From NCBI GenBank assembly GCA_964017185.1, contig OZ024874.1:55345356-55409355 (forward strand): a DNA stretch of 64,000 bases. The letters are read 5' to 3'. This document shows positions 25,801 to 32,700 of the stretch, one piece after another (positions within the stretch are counted from its first letter, which is position 1; every line of letters begins with the position of its first letter). The position numbers and the translations under genes were made by a program. The notes under the pieces are model-generated. The model made no database searches, was not told the DNA's origin, and saw nothing but the letters and a program-made list of their open reading frames with translations. Source of the stretch: Rugalucina vietnamica. Taxonomy: Eukaryota; Mollusca; Bivalvia; Lucinida; Lucinidae.

Positions 25801-28800
25801 TCAGGTGAGCTAAAAATGCTCTGAGATAAAATGCTCAATGTCGAGAAAATCTTTGCTTCTTCCATTGCATCCACAGTTATGAAAATGACAGCATCAAAAT
25901 GTTATGACTGCACTAAAACTCTGGTGCCAGTTGCTAGCTTAACATAATTGTTAAGACTTCAACTGGCTAAGTAAATGCCGACTACATAAGCAAAGGATTC
26001 TCACATTTTATCAACAAAAAATAACAGTGTATTTGTAATATTCATGCTTGAAATTTTAAAGAATCATTATCTAACGACATCATTAATTTTGAACAAAAAC
26101 ACTACCTTATCTGATACTGGTAGGACATCATGACCAAATAGATTGTTCATCACAGAGGCATACATTGTCTCTCGGACAGAGGGAAACAGGTCAATCGTTC
26201 CTGAAAAGCCATTAAAGGAAAAAAGGAAAAATAAAATATGTATAAGAAAAAAATTGGAATTTTTATTGTAGAATAGAAACATATGAACTGTATCATGAGA
26301 AAACCAAAATTTTGCATAATGCCAAAACAAAGTTGCAGATCAGCACCTTCGTTTTTGTTAAAAAGGTAGTACAATTCCTCTTTAAGTGAAATTGAAAATT
26401 TCAAGCTTCTATCCTTCTTCTGAGACTGTGCAGGTCTGACAGTTTCTGTCAAACCTGGATGGAAACGCTGAAGACCAGTTTTCCAACATCACAGCTCATA
26501 CTGTAACAGCCTTTGATCTGTCTAACAAACAGATGAGCCTGTGCATGAGAAAACCAACAATTTGCATAGGCGAAAACAAAGCCGCAGATCAGCTTCGCGG
26601 TAACCGCGAAGCTGATCAGCACCTTTGTTTTCGCTACACGGATAGTACAATCCCTCTTCTACTTAAATCCAAAATTTCAAGCCTCTAACCATCTTCTGTG
26701 ACTGTACAGACCGGTTTGTGTCAGACCTGGCCGGAAACCCAAATTGTTGGTTTTCTCATGCACAGGCTCAGATCAAGGTTAACATTGCACATTAAGATCA
26801 GACAGATCTGCATCTTTTCAAAGCATTTAAATGTGTTGATACAAAATTAGTACTTTCTGTATAGCAAATCTTCAGGAGTCCATATCTTCATATGAGCCAA
26901 ATCATGAGAAAACCAGATTTTTGCATATGCGAAAACAAAGGTGCAGATCAGCTGTGCAGTTGCTGTTTTCGCTACTCAGATAGTACAATTCCTCTTCTAC
27001 TGATAGCCAATATTTCAAGCCTCTAGCCTGCTTCTGTGACTGTACAGACTGGTTTGTGTTGGACCTGGTCGGAAACCAAAATTGTTGGTTGTCTCATGCA
27101 CAGGCTCATACATATCGTTTCCACTTTTGAGTCCTGGAAATAATCAGTCAGCCAAGTAGTTAATGAACACAGTTATATTTTTTTCAAAGTTCATAATTTT
27201 AATGTCATATTTGCTCGTTTAGTTGCCATGTATATGCCTTACCATCAGTTAGCCTATCTAACTGTGTATTAAATTCTAAACAGAGACTCTCCATAATTGG
27301 TGGTAGTTTGGCTGATGCCAACTTTCCCTTCACAATGTCATGTAATACTGTATGGTACTTGAAGAAATTTTCTTGGCTTATGGATCCTGCCAAAGAAAGA
27401 AAAATGTGCCTTTTACACGAACTCAAAGCTTTATAATAATGTATGTATTTTACCGCTGGATGCATTTAAAGGCACTATACAACAAGATGCTGATCTGTCT
27501 ATGTTCCACAGTTACCACGGTATGCACCAGTTATTTATATCCATGACGCCCCAGTCCCGGGTGAGGGTGATGGATAGCCATGGAAATGAGTGGAGTTTTT
27601 ACCTTCTTATTGTCCCCACAGTACAGGAGAATTACCCGAGGTTTGCCCTATAAAAACCGCAGTGCAATAAAAACTTAGCAGACAGTGAGTGAAATTAGCA
27701 GGTTTTTTTACCAAATAAGACAGTGTTCCAGCAGTGTGGAGCTTTTACACTGGGTGCTTCCTTGGTCCCGATATAAAAAGGTTTTGTTTGACTTTTTGGT
27801 ACCAGATTTTTTTCTACTATGTTAACAGAGTAAATCTCCACAAAACAGAGTCGGCAATAGCATTAATTTCACAATTTTTATCACTTCTTAACGAATCAAA
27901 TAAAAACTTATTATGAAATTGCATACAATGCACTATTTTATGACTTGAAATTCTTTCAATGACGTCATAAATGAGAATCAAATCAAATCATTGACCAAAT
28001 TCTAGGAATTATTGTAGAAAAAAATCTGGTATCAGGATCAAACAAAACCAAATCCTATTGGGACCTATAGTCAAAATCAAACAAAACCTTTTTATATCGG
28101 GACGAATGAAGCACCCAGTGTTTTAGCAGGGGTTTGATTTTAGAAAAGCCAAAGTCCCCACTATTCCCCAGGACTTCAATGGGCCGTGGTTACAAAATTT
28201 AATGACTGGTGCATAATGCCTTTGTTCTTTTTGCATATCTGTAAAACAGCCTTAAAAACTTTGATGGTATTCTCAAAGCACATATTATATAATTCTTCAC
28301 TGTGAAGTGCAGCACTAGCTTACCAGTATTGGCCTCACTGCTAAAGATATTATCAGTGTATTATCAAGTTGTGGAAAGATTACAAACATATCTGCAATGG
28401 TCATAATGTTTATAGTCAATATCAGTATTAAATGAACACAGTGAGTCACTAACCGACTTTCATGACGGCATCTTGAACACCATGCTGGAAGTCCACATCG
28501 CTTGAGTTGAAGAAATAACCAAAATCATCAGGATCTGTTAGAAAAGTAAGCCTCTCACCAGCAACACATAGTGTGAATATGGAACCAAGCTGGAATAGCA
28601 ATATCAAGAACAACACATGTACATAAATGACTTTTGCATATGTTTTTACCTCAGGAGCAATTGTTGTAAGCAACTTGGCCTTGACAAGCAATGTATTTAT
28701 TGCAGCAGTGGCATGCACGATGTTGATCCCTACTTGAAACCAATTGGGTACAGAGAAATAATGCCCTTTGCTTTGTTGCACAGGATCTGCAATCAAGACT

Positions 28801-29652
28801 GTGTGACTTGATAAACAAAGAAGAAGCATAGCCAATACCCCTTTTCATACTTTCTATAGGCATGTTGCAGGCAGCGAAGAGTGATCAAGAGTTCATTGTC
28901 TCACCATTACTGTTGTTGCCCAATCAATCTGGCTTCCAATCCATGCACTCTATTTTGTTACATATCCTTTGATATTGCATCACTAATTCACTATTTGGGT
29001 AAACATCAGTGACTATCTGGAATTAATACTTGAACCGCGGCTGTGATAACTCAAACTGCAGTGGCAAATCCAGGATTTCTGAAGAGGGGTTCAAATTCTG
29101 AAAAGAAGGGTTCAACTAATAATTTTTCCACGAAATGTTATAAATTTTCAAACTGAAATAAGATAATTTGGCTGCAGAGTGGGGCTAGCGAACCCCTTGA
29201 ACCCCCTCCCAGGAAGTGCGATAGCTCAGTGGTTAGCGCACTGGCCTTGGTGCTAGAGGTCCCGAGTTCGCTCCCTGCCGGCGGCGAGGAAAATTTGGTG
29301 TCCGAATGCGCTTCCCTTTGTGTCATTTGCAGGGATGACATGAACACAGTGCACCGTCCTTCGGATCAGGACATTAGATTGAGGCCCCATGTGCATGGAC
29401 AGTCATCCTACCCAGTTTTACCTCTTTCCTTTTCTGTTCAATGAAGTCCAGTGGCTGTTTTCCAAACTCTATTGCACATCCCAGCCAAGGAATCCATCCT
29501 TTACAGACTGGAGGATGTGAACTTGACCTACGTGTTCTAAAATACACAATACTTATCAAAATCAAGCATGACACAACTAGGAAATTGGCTAAATTCTCTT
29601 TTGGATTGACCAATTGCAAACCGAAAGTAGAACTGTCATCCATGGCGATCAC
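10799..29652 (-). CDS. CYP39A1: CYP39A1-like cytochrome P450, nine exons, C-terminal exon not found
   Basis: Exons in transcript order: 29422-29652, 28454-28589, 27243-27386, 26106-26200, 23909-24085, 22866-22961, 20694-20790, 12421-12551 (or 11950-12080), 10799-10894; all junctions are GT-AG and phases agree, giving 401 codons. The product has an N-terminal membrane anchor (about residues 20-38), a proline hinge PPVCKGWIPWLG, then blocks that align to vertebrate CYP39A1 as I remember it: DQFEYGARLP, NYGMLLLWASLANAIPV (I helix), ITAWTLMLILGHP, EAIR of ExxR (K helix) and SPFWAHRNPDYFPDP. CYP39A1 is an ER-bound 24-hydroxycholesterol 7-alpha-hydroxylase; here the substrate is inferred only. About 80 C-terminal residues, including the heme Cys motif, were not located down to position 1953. 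The 5' end is head to head with OSCP1. CYP7/CYP8-family relatives are the alternative identity. Confidence 0.85.
11140..11398 (+). mobile_element. pal-B MITE copy 3
   Basis: The central palindrome is perfect here: gttagaaccgcctcg followed directly by its inverse, inside tagattgtgggtac...gtacccacaatcta. Ends aacatgcaata and cattacacggacatg. Confidence 0.8.
11950..12080 (-). CDS. CYP39A1: CYP39A1-like alternative exon 8b
   Basis: 131 nt with acceptor cccacag and donor gtataatc. It encodes VSEFNLKEEDLNRVPYLLCC then VLEAIRMHPVGIITRRVVND and FTVK, parallel residue for residue to exon 8 at 12421-12551. It keeps the ExxR pair (E and R of EAIR). Length and phase (1 to 0) are identical to exon 8, so either can join exon 7 to exon 9 but both together break the frame. 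It is open with intact splice sites. Confidence 0.8.
12120..12347 (-). mobile_element. pal-A MITE copy 10
   Basis: Target duplication AAAT at 12116-12119 and 12348-12351. Lies between exons 8 and 8b, its edge 39 bases upstream of the 8b acceptor. The centre keeps only one palindrome arm. Confidence 0.85.
12421..12551 (-). CDS. CYP39A1: CYP39A1-like exon 8 (K helix, ExxR)
   Basis: 131 nt, acceptor ttcaaag, donor gtacttt. Encodes ASQLIMTEEDLSRVPYVQCC then VLEAIRLHPAGIITRRVVNE and FTLK. In P450s this stretch contains the conserved Glu and Arg of helix K and, just after, substrate recognition site 5. Confidence 0.88.
12792..13025 (+). mobile_element. pal-A MITE copy 11
   Basis: AAAT on both sides; perfect central palindrome. 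Located in P450 intron 7. Confidence 0.9.
13256..14072 (-). repeat. 3' LTR of the Gmr1-like element
   Basis: 817 bp, TG...CA ends, near-identical to 18950-19764; preceded on the plus strand by TAAA. Confidence 0.92.
14313..17462 (-). CDS. pol: Fossil pol frame: protease, integrase, reverse transcriptase
   Basis: A 1049-residue open frame. Seen in order: aspartic protease motif DTGASQSLIL (about residue 75); H2C2 zinc finger (HLGINKTYHK ... CKSCHTC) near 335-370; integrase core with D, D, E (IIIDCVGPLP, VQSDQGSNF, HPESQGALERFHQ) near 395-500; reverse transcriptase with CTDYRKVNSV, KFDLLKGFWQIPL, MPFGMKNSPATFQ, YIDDAII and FLGHIVG near 815-1000. A CCHC knuckle is visible between this frame and gag (about 17475-17520). 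Part of a broken element. Confidence 0.9.
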   Translation of the reverse strand: MKRRKERQNQNNSRPTGLTSLRSKPQSIIQDENPILAKTSATDCIMEIYEPFLSEGFVSLTSDSAQSTPIKILRDTGASQSLILADTLPFSEKTSTGTSVLIQGVECGFVNVPLHNIYLSSDLVSGPVAVGIRPSLPFKGVHLLLGNDLAGDKVVVNPLLTNTPCEDQLPDPIEQEIPDLYPSCAVTRAMAKKVKLNDGIQDIDLTDTFIGQSFHDEISKSLSPSQTDFNNQRSDNDLSPSIFDQGHDQMSRSQLCQEQHSDPEISPLFERALDENEISQVPVCFYVKNDILMRKWRPPDVSAEDEWTINHQIVVPKAYRPEILNLAHETPMSGHLGINKTYHKILKHFYWPGLKSDVSQHCKSCHTCQMVGKPNQSIPKANLQPIPAFDEPFSRIIIDCVGPLPKTKSGCQYLLTIMCASTRFPEAIPLRNIKTKTIVKALVKFFTLVGLPKSVQSDQGSNFMSGIFQQVMYELGIKQYKSSAYHPESQGALERFHQTLKNMIRSYCFDTEKDWDEGIHLLLFAVRESVQESLGFSPFELVFGHTVRGPLKLMKEKFLSSNDSPLNLLQYVSDFKTRLTKAWEVARSNLKSAQSKMKLHFDENAQNRNFDPGDKVIALLPIPGRPLQARYYGPYTVEKKLSDVNYIVNTPGRRKQKQLCHINMLKKYIDRDSDNDSSVISSVSIVNSVPHEQNQTDFEEMNSVNCEPLSSKLQNSDILHDLDQKLSHLDPDKKHELKQLILEYEHLFPDIPSRTDKIYHDVDIIEGAKPVKQHPYRLHPERQQYLRKEVKYLLDNDFIEPSQSEWSSPCILVPKSDGTFRMCTDYRKVNSVTKTDTFPIPRIDDCIDNIGHAKYVTKFDLLKGFWQIPLTDRAKEISAFVTPDGLYQYKVMPFGMKNSPATFQRLVNSLIFGLDGCKAYIDDAIIYSEEWKQHLEIIREFFKRLSDAKLTINLPKSEFCHASLTFLGHIVGQGQVRPVEAKVEAISDFPVPTGKWQLMRFLGMAGYYRKFCNNVSVLAEPLTNLLYDKKVRYVWNKACQSFLFSLGHT
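17620..18873 (-). CDS. gag: Fossil gag frame
   Basis: A 417-residue open frame. Residues about 75-190 are a strongly charged coiled coil with EEREKEKQREM-type repeats; about 225-370 resemble a retrotransposon capsid of the SCAN-like type (FLHFEKVAENLKWPKEHW, CIHSDVKSFL); the C-terminus is rich in Pro, Asn and Gln. Confidence 0.85.
   Translation of the reverse strand: MSYQQKATMSFKLGDFIAAPSQELLNLAKKSDLLDIASHYSIPDVKTSMLKREIKNVIIQFLVDEEFFEPSATSLIMVSQTDIQLKELELKRHLELEKLRLEFEEKRRADKEEREERMQKEKLAFEEREREKQREMEERQKEKQREMEEREKEKQREMEEREKEKHREMLKEIELEKERMHYDIKMKELELSSKSMPPVSFDPSKVFDVTKHIRLVPPFQEKEVDKYFLHFEKVAENLKWPKEHWTLLLQSVVIGKAREIHTQLPLDQSSDYDTVKNLILKAYELVPEAYRQKFRNCRKEHDQTHVEFARTKEQLFDRWCSSKDVKSDHAKLRQLMLVEEFKRCIHSDVKSFLDEREVETLDVAARLADDYALTHKVSFVNKPYKKPFNPQFKPNTPQSKPFNPQQRNNSPQPNPQP
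18950..19764 (-). repeat. 5' LTR of the Gmr1-like element
   Basis: 815 bp; followed on the plus strand by the flank TAAA. Contains the presumed promoter of the element. Confidence 0.92.
19765..20693. other. Rest of P450 intron 7
   Basis: AT-rich intron sequence. I see no gene, repeat end or RNA gene here. Confidence 0.5.
20694..20790 (-). CDS. CYP39A1: CYP39A1-like exon 7
   Basis: 97 nt, acceptor attatag, donor gtagcta, phase 0 to 1. Encodes ITAWTLMLILGHPKVKAKLE then NDLRQQFKNFGT, matching the end of helix I and helix J of the family (vertebrate FWTLAYVLSHPDIHKAI). Confidence 0.85.
21223..22789 (+). mobile_element. Family D tandem-repeat element, copy 1
   Basis: Begins tttttagctcacctgagcc and ends ctcaggtgagcgtttacagg accattggtc, so the termini are inverted around gctcacctgag. 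After a gtcc/gtcg-rich stretch come three tandem units of about 460 bp, each with ggccaatcaaagccaaact, ggtcaaggtcacatgacc and aaatcttcttc. Non-coding. An inverted copy is at 24383-25816. Confidence 0.8.
22866..22961 (-). CDS. CYP39A1: CYP39A1-like exon 6
   Basis: 96 nt, phase 0 to 0, acceptor tatttcag, donor gtaagta. Encodes SLLEAMLSNVDKSCAPNYGM and LLLWASLANAIP, the helix I region. Confidence 0.88.
23114..23323 (+). mobile_element. pal-A MITE copy 12
   Basis: Ends gagccacatcatgag / catgatgtggctc; central palindrome lost. No clear target duplication. Confidence 0.8.
23567..23852 (-). mobile_element. pal-B MITE copy 4
   Basis: Reverse orientation: cacgtccgtgaaatgtatcc ... tatattgcatgagaagtttt. 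The central part contains a short internal duplication of gggtactcgttagaaatgcc. Confidence 0.75.
23909..24085 (-). CDS. CYP39A1: CYP39A1-like exon 5
   Basis: 177 nt, phase 0 to 0, acceptor ttttacag, donor gtagata. Encodes KEFPKLVRQFVTYDDQFEYG ARLPAWCLKDW and downstream residues; DQFEYGARLP parallels DEDFEYGSQLP of vertebrate CYP39A1. Confidence 0.88.
24383..25816 (-). mobile_element. Family D tandem-repeat element, copy 2 (inverted)
   Basis: Starts ccagaggaccaatggtcctg and ends ggctcaggtgagctaaaaa, the reverse of copy 1. Contains about three units of about 470 bp with ttggctttgattggcc and atgggcatggcggccatctt. Confidence 0.8.
25926..26095. mobile_element. pal-C MITE copy 2
   Basis: Left part gccagttgctagcttaacat and right part ttaattttgaacaaaa; the interior matches 47375-47470 (ggattctcacattttatcaa). 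Confidence 0.65.
26106..26200 (-). CDS. CYP39A1: CYP39A1-like exon 4
   Basis: 95 nt, phase 1 to 0, acceptor cttttcag, donor gtagtgt. Encodes GTIDLFPSVRETMYASVMNN LFGHDVLPVSDK, helix E region. Confidence 0.83.
26285..26497 (+). mobile_element. pal-A MITE copy 13, diverged
   Basis: gaactgtatcatgagaaaac ... ccaacatcacagctc, left flank ATAT, right ATAC. Central palindrome lost. Confidence 0.75.
26535..26769 (+). mobile_element. pal-A MITE copy 14
   Basis: Target duplication AGAT on both sides; terminal variant gagcctgtgcatgag / ctcatgcacaggctc; perfect GCGG palindrome. Confidence 0.88.
26894..27107 (+). mobile_element. pal-A MITE copy 15
   Basis: gagccaaatcatgag ... catgcacaggctc, left flank ATAT. 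Only half of a CTGTGCAG-type palindrome remains. Confidence 0.8.
27243..27386 (-). CDS. CYP39A1: CYP39A1-like exon 3
   Basis: 144 nt, phase 1 to 1, acceptor ttggcag, donor gtaaggc. Encodes GSISQENFFKYHTVLHDIVK GKLASAKLPPIMESL and beyond. Confidence 0.83.
27747..28121. mobile_element. pal-K MITE copy 1
   Basis: Inverted ends of about 40 bp: acactgggtgcttccttggt...aaggttttgtttga and the inverse at 28078-28121. A half copy lies in SPAG17 intron 2. Confidence 0.8.
28454..28589 (-). CDS. CYP39A1: CYP39A1-like exon 2
   Basis: 136 nt, phase 0 to 1, acceptor attccag, donor gttagtg. Encodes LGSIFTLCVAGERLTFLTDP DDFGYFFNSSDVDFQ, matching GPIFTVFAMGNRMTFVTEEE of the vertebrate enzyme. Confidence 0.87.
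28895..28965. repeat. pal-L fragment
   Basis: gttcattgtctcaccatt ... gttgcccaatcaatctggct matches one arm of the inverted repeat at 45234-45366. Confidence 0.5.
29207..29415 (+). repeat. tRNA-derived SINE
   Basis: Internal RNA polymerase III boxes: A box tagctcagtggttagcgc at about 29222 and B box ggtcccgagttcgctccc at about 29259, followed by a SINE body with accgtccttcggatcaggac. It lies in P450 intron 1, seven bases from exon 1, and no tRNA acceptor stem closes, so it is not a tRNA gene. Upstream 29050-29206 is another repeat fragment (ctgaagaggggttcaaattc). Confidence 0.7.
29422..29652 (-). CDS. CYP39A1: CYP39A1-like exon 1
   Basis: 231 nt, donor gtaaaac. Encodes a short lumenal N-terminus, a hydrophobic anchor FLVVSCLILISIVYF, a basic stop-transfer RTRRSS and the hinge PPVCKGWIPWLGCAIEFGKQ, which is a CYP39A1 hallmark. 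ATGs at codons 1 and 4 are both possible starts. Confidence 0.88.
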
Positions 29653-29767
29653 CTTGACCTTTCCGCTCTCGTGAAATCTCGTGTAGAAAAGTTACACACG
29701 TGAGGAGCGGGCACCTGTCAAAAACGGACCGGATTTACACGGGTTGCTAAGTAATCGTTTGAACAAA
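29653..29767. promoter_or_regulatory. Shared bidirectional promoter, CYP39A1-like / OSCP1
   Basis: Only 115 bases separate the two start codons, so both 5' UTRs and the core promoter must fit here or overlap. Visible motifs: E-box CACGTG near 29697, tgacctttcc near 29653 (nuclear-receptor-like half-site) and GGTTGCTAAG at 29742-29751 (RFX X-box-like). No TATA box. Confidence 0.7.
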
Positions 29768-32700
29768 ATGTCTTTGAAGACCTTACCCCTCCTTTTCATC
29801 AATTTAGGTGGTGAAATGGTCTATATTCTTGATCAGCGTCTAAGAGCACAAAATATTCCAGACGAAAAAGCTAAGAAAGGTGAGGTTCCACTGCTGTCAA
29901 ATTTCTGTGAAAAGTGGGTGGGGTATGGTTTTGTTTATTGTTTTCTTCATATCCTCTGTAGCAGTGATCAGAAGAAGTACTGTAGTTTTGCAATATCTGT
30001 TGAGAGATTTAGTGTTTTCATAATAGGAATGTTAATTAGACTAAGCACTATTAATACGGGCTTCGCTGTTGCAAGCTTTCTCATTAATTAGACTCTGGCT
30101 GCCCGATGCACGACATTTCGTCGAAAATGTGTTTTGTCGAAAATGTTGTGACTTCAAAAATATTCACCGCAAATTTTGAGATTTATTCCGTAGAAGACTA
30201 GTCTATAGGTCCACATTTTGAGCCACCAACCACTAGGGTTAGGTTAAAGGTCTGGGTATGGGGACATTTTCGACAAATGTAATTTTCGACGAAATGTCGC
30301 GGAGGCCTGGCTGCCACCAGTCATTAATAGAAGGGGTAACTGGTCATTTCGGCAATGAAATTGCTAGTTCAACTGTTATTTTGGGTAATAATTAAATAAA
30401 GCAGTCATTTCATCGATGCTGGTTGAATAGTAAAAACTCTGTCCCTCAAAGCCATTGGCAGCATAAAATAACCATAAGGTACTTATTTTCAACCTTATGT
30501 ATATTCATTTTATGCGTCTTGGATGCCAGTAATAGGTAAAATCTATTTATTTCATGATATAGCATAGTTAGGGTTCACAGCTACTTGCTCGAATGATGAC
30601 AATATCACTCTCTGTGGACATATGGTATAGCCATTTTCTTTGTGACAGCTTGTCTTTCCTGCCTATTGTTTAGGGTGGTGCCATTTTGTTGAAATTAGAG
30701 GTTGTCAATAGAAGGCCCTGGTGCAAATACGCTGATTATGTTCATGTCACATCTCGGTGTCAAATATAGCAGGGGCATATTCGGAGATAACTGCAATTTT
30801 TGGACACCATCGTTTCCAGAAATGAGTAGCGTGCTTTGTGATTCATAGCCCATAATGGCCTTGAGCAATTTTGCATTTATATGGCGTGCCAGGCGACCTG
30901 CCAGGACTTATGTGGGGTTTTATCAGAGCTTTTATCATAAACACATAATATATATATGTACACATTACCTTGATTTCGAAAGAGAAAATGGAATATCCCT
31001 GCTATTCCCGGCTCCAAGGGGAGCATTGATGCAAATGACTGGTGCATTATATATGACAACTGTATGTAAAATGCACAATATATGTTTGAAACTGTTAAGA
31101 CTGCACTTTCATACAGCTTTATCCCAAACCAAATAATCATACAGCAAGAAGTAACAAATGCAGTGTTTCCAAAAACTGCAGGACCGTCTGACCAAGTCAA
31201 GTTAAATTTCATTTGACCTTGTGACTATGTCATTATTTTCTACTACAAATAGAGTTTATCCAAAATTTATCCCAATTCAATGTCAGTCCTAGAAACAGGG
31301 ACACTGCAAATGTTATCTAGGCATTTGATATGCACAGGTTATTCACTAATCTCCTGGTGAAATCGGGAGACAATGCCCTATGTAAGCAGGTATAACAAGC
31401 TCATTACGTCTTTTGTTTTTAATTTCAGTTTTACATGACATCGTGTCAACAATGTTTCACAAGAGATTTGTTGAAGAACTGTTTAAGCCACAGCCTCTCT
31501 ACTCTAAGAAGGCTCTGCGGACGGTGTTTGACAGACTTGCTCATGCTTCCATCATGAGATTGAATGCTGCCAGCATGGATAAGGTGATTATGTTGTCTTC
31601 ATATCTTCAATTAATAGAATAAAATGAGCCGCGGCGTGAGAAAACCGGTCTTCAGGGTTTCAGACCAGGTCTGACACTAACCGACCTGTACAGTCAAAGA
31701 AGAAGGCTAAAAGCTTGAAATTTCGTATTTAAGAAGAAGAGAAATTGTACAATCCGTGTAGCGAAAACAAAGGCGCTGATCAGCTTCGCAGTTACTGCGA
31801 AGCTGATCTGCGCCTTTGTTTTCGCACAGACAAAAATCCAGTTTTCTCACGCTGCGGCTCAAATATTTCGTGATATTAACAGAAAATAAGCATTAAGGAA
31901 AATGCCACTCAGATCAGCACGGCATAAAATCTGCATCATTTCTGTTTGTATCAGACATTATGTCTCTCTGACAGTTTCTACTTCAAAAGTCGTTATTTCT
32001 GAAGTTACTTGACATGTTTTTACAGTATTGCCACATAATTCATTTTTAATGGAATAAATATTGATTTCCACACTAATTGCTGTAAGTCTGTTAAAGGCTG
32101 AAATAAAAGGCTTTATTTTATGCTAGAATGTCAATAATGGCTACAAAAGATATTTGAGCCACCTCGTGGGAAAATCAACAATTTGGTTTCCGAACAGGTC
32201 TGACACAAACCGACCTGTACAAGCACAAAAAAGAGCTAGAAGCTTGAAATTTTGGATTTAAGTAGGAGAGGAATTGTACTACAGTTTACTAGACAATGGC
32301 GAATCACTAAGAGATCTAACGCTATTATTTTAAACACGACCATGGGAATGTTAATCTATTTGATACTAAGAACATCTAACATATCTCAGCTTTACAGGAA
32401 AATAATAATTTTAATTCATTCAATTTCTTAATGGGAGATAACTCTGTTGATATGATACCTCCTGCATTAGACAATGGCGAACCAAACTCGACAATGGCGA
32501 ATCAATTAGCCTATAGCCCAAAAGAAACCATTTTAGAAGGGAATTTTTGCACACAAATGGTGCCATTATCATGCGAGACTAAATGGTGTTCGATAGTATT
32601 GTGTTAATTTGCTTTTGTGCTTTACGTTAACTGTCACCAGCAAATGCCATATCGGAAAGGTCAGTTTTACCGATTTAAGGTTCCTTATTACTATAATAAT

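Noticed and set aside
29216-29290. Possible tRNA gene with A and B boxes
   Set aside because: No acceptor stem or cloverleaf closes and a SINE body follows directly; called a SINE.
30855-31212. Overlapping frames on both strands in OSCP1 intron 1
   Set aside because: No homology, no start context, and intronic with respect to a well-supported gene.
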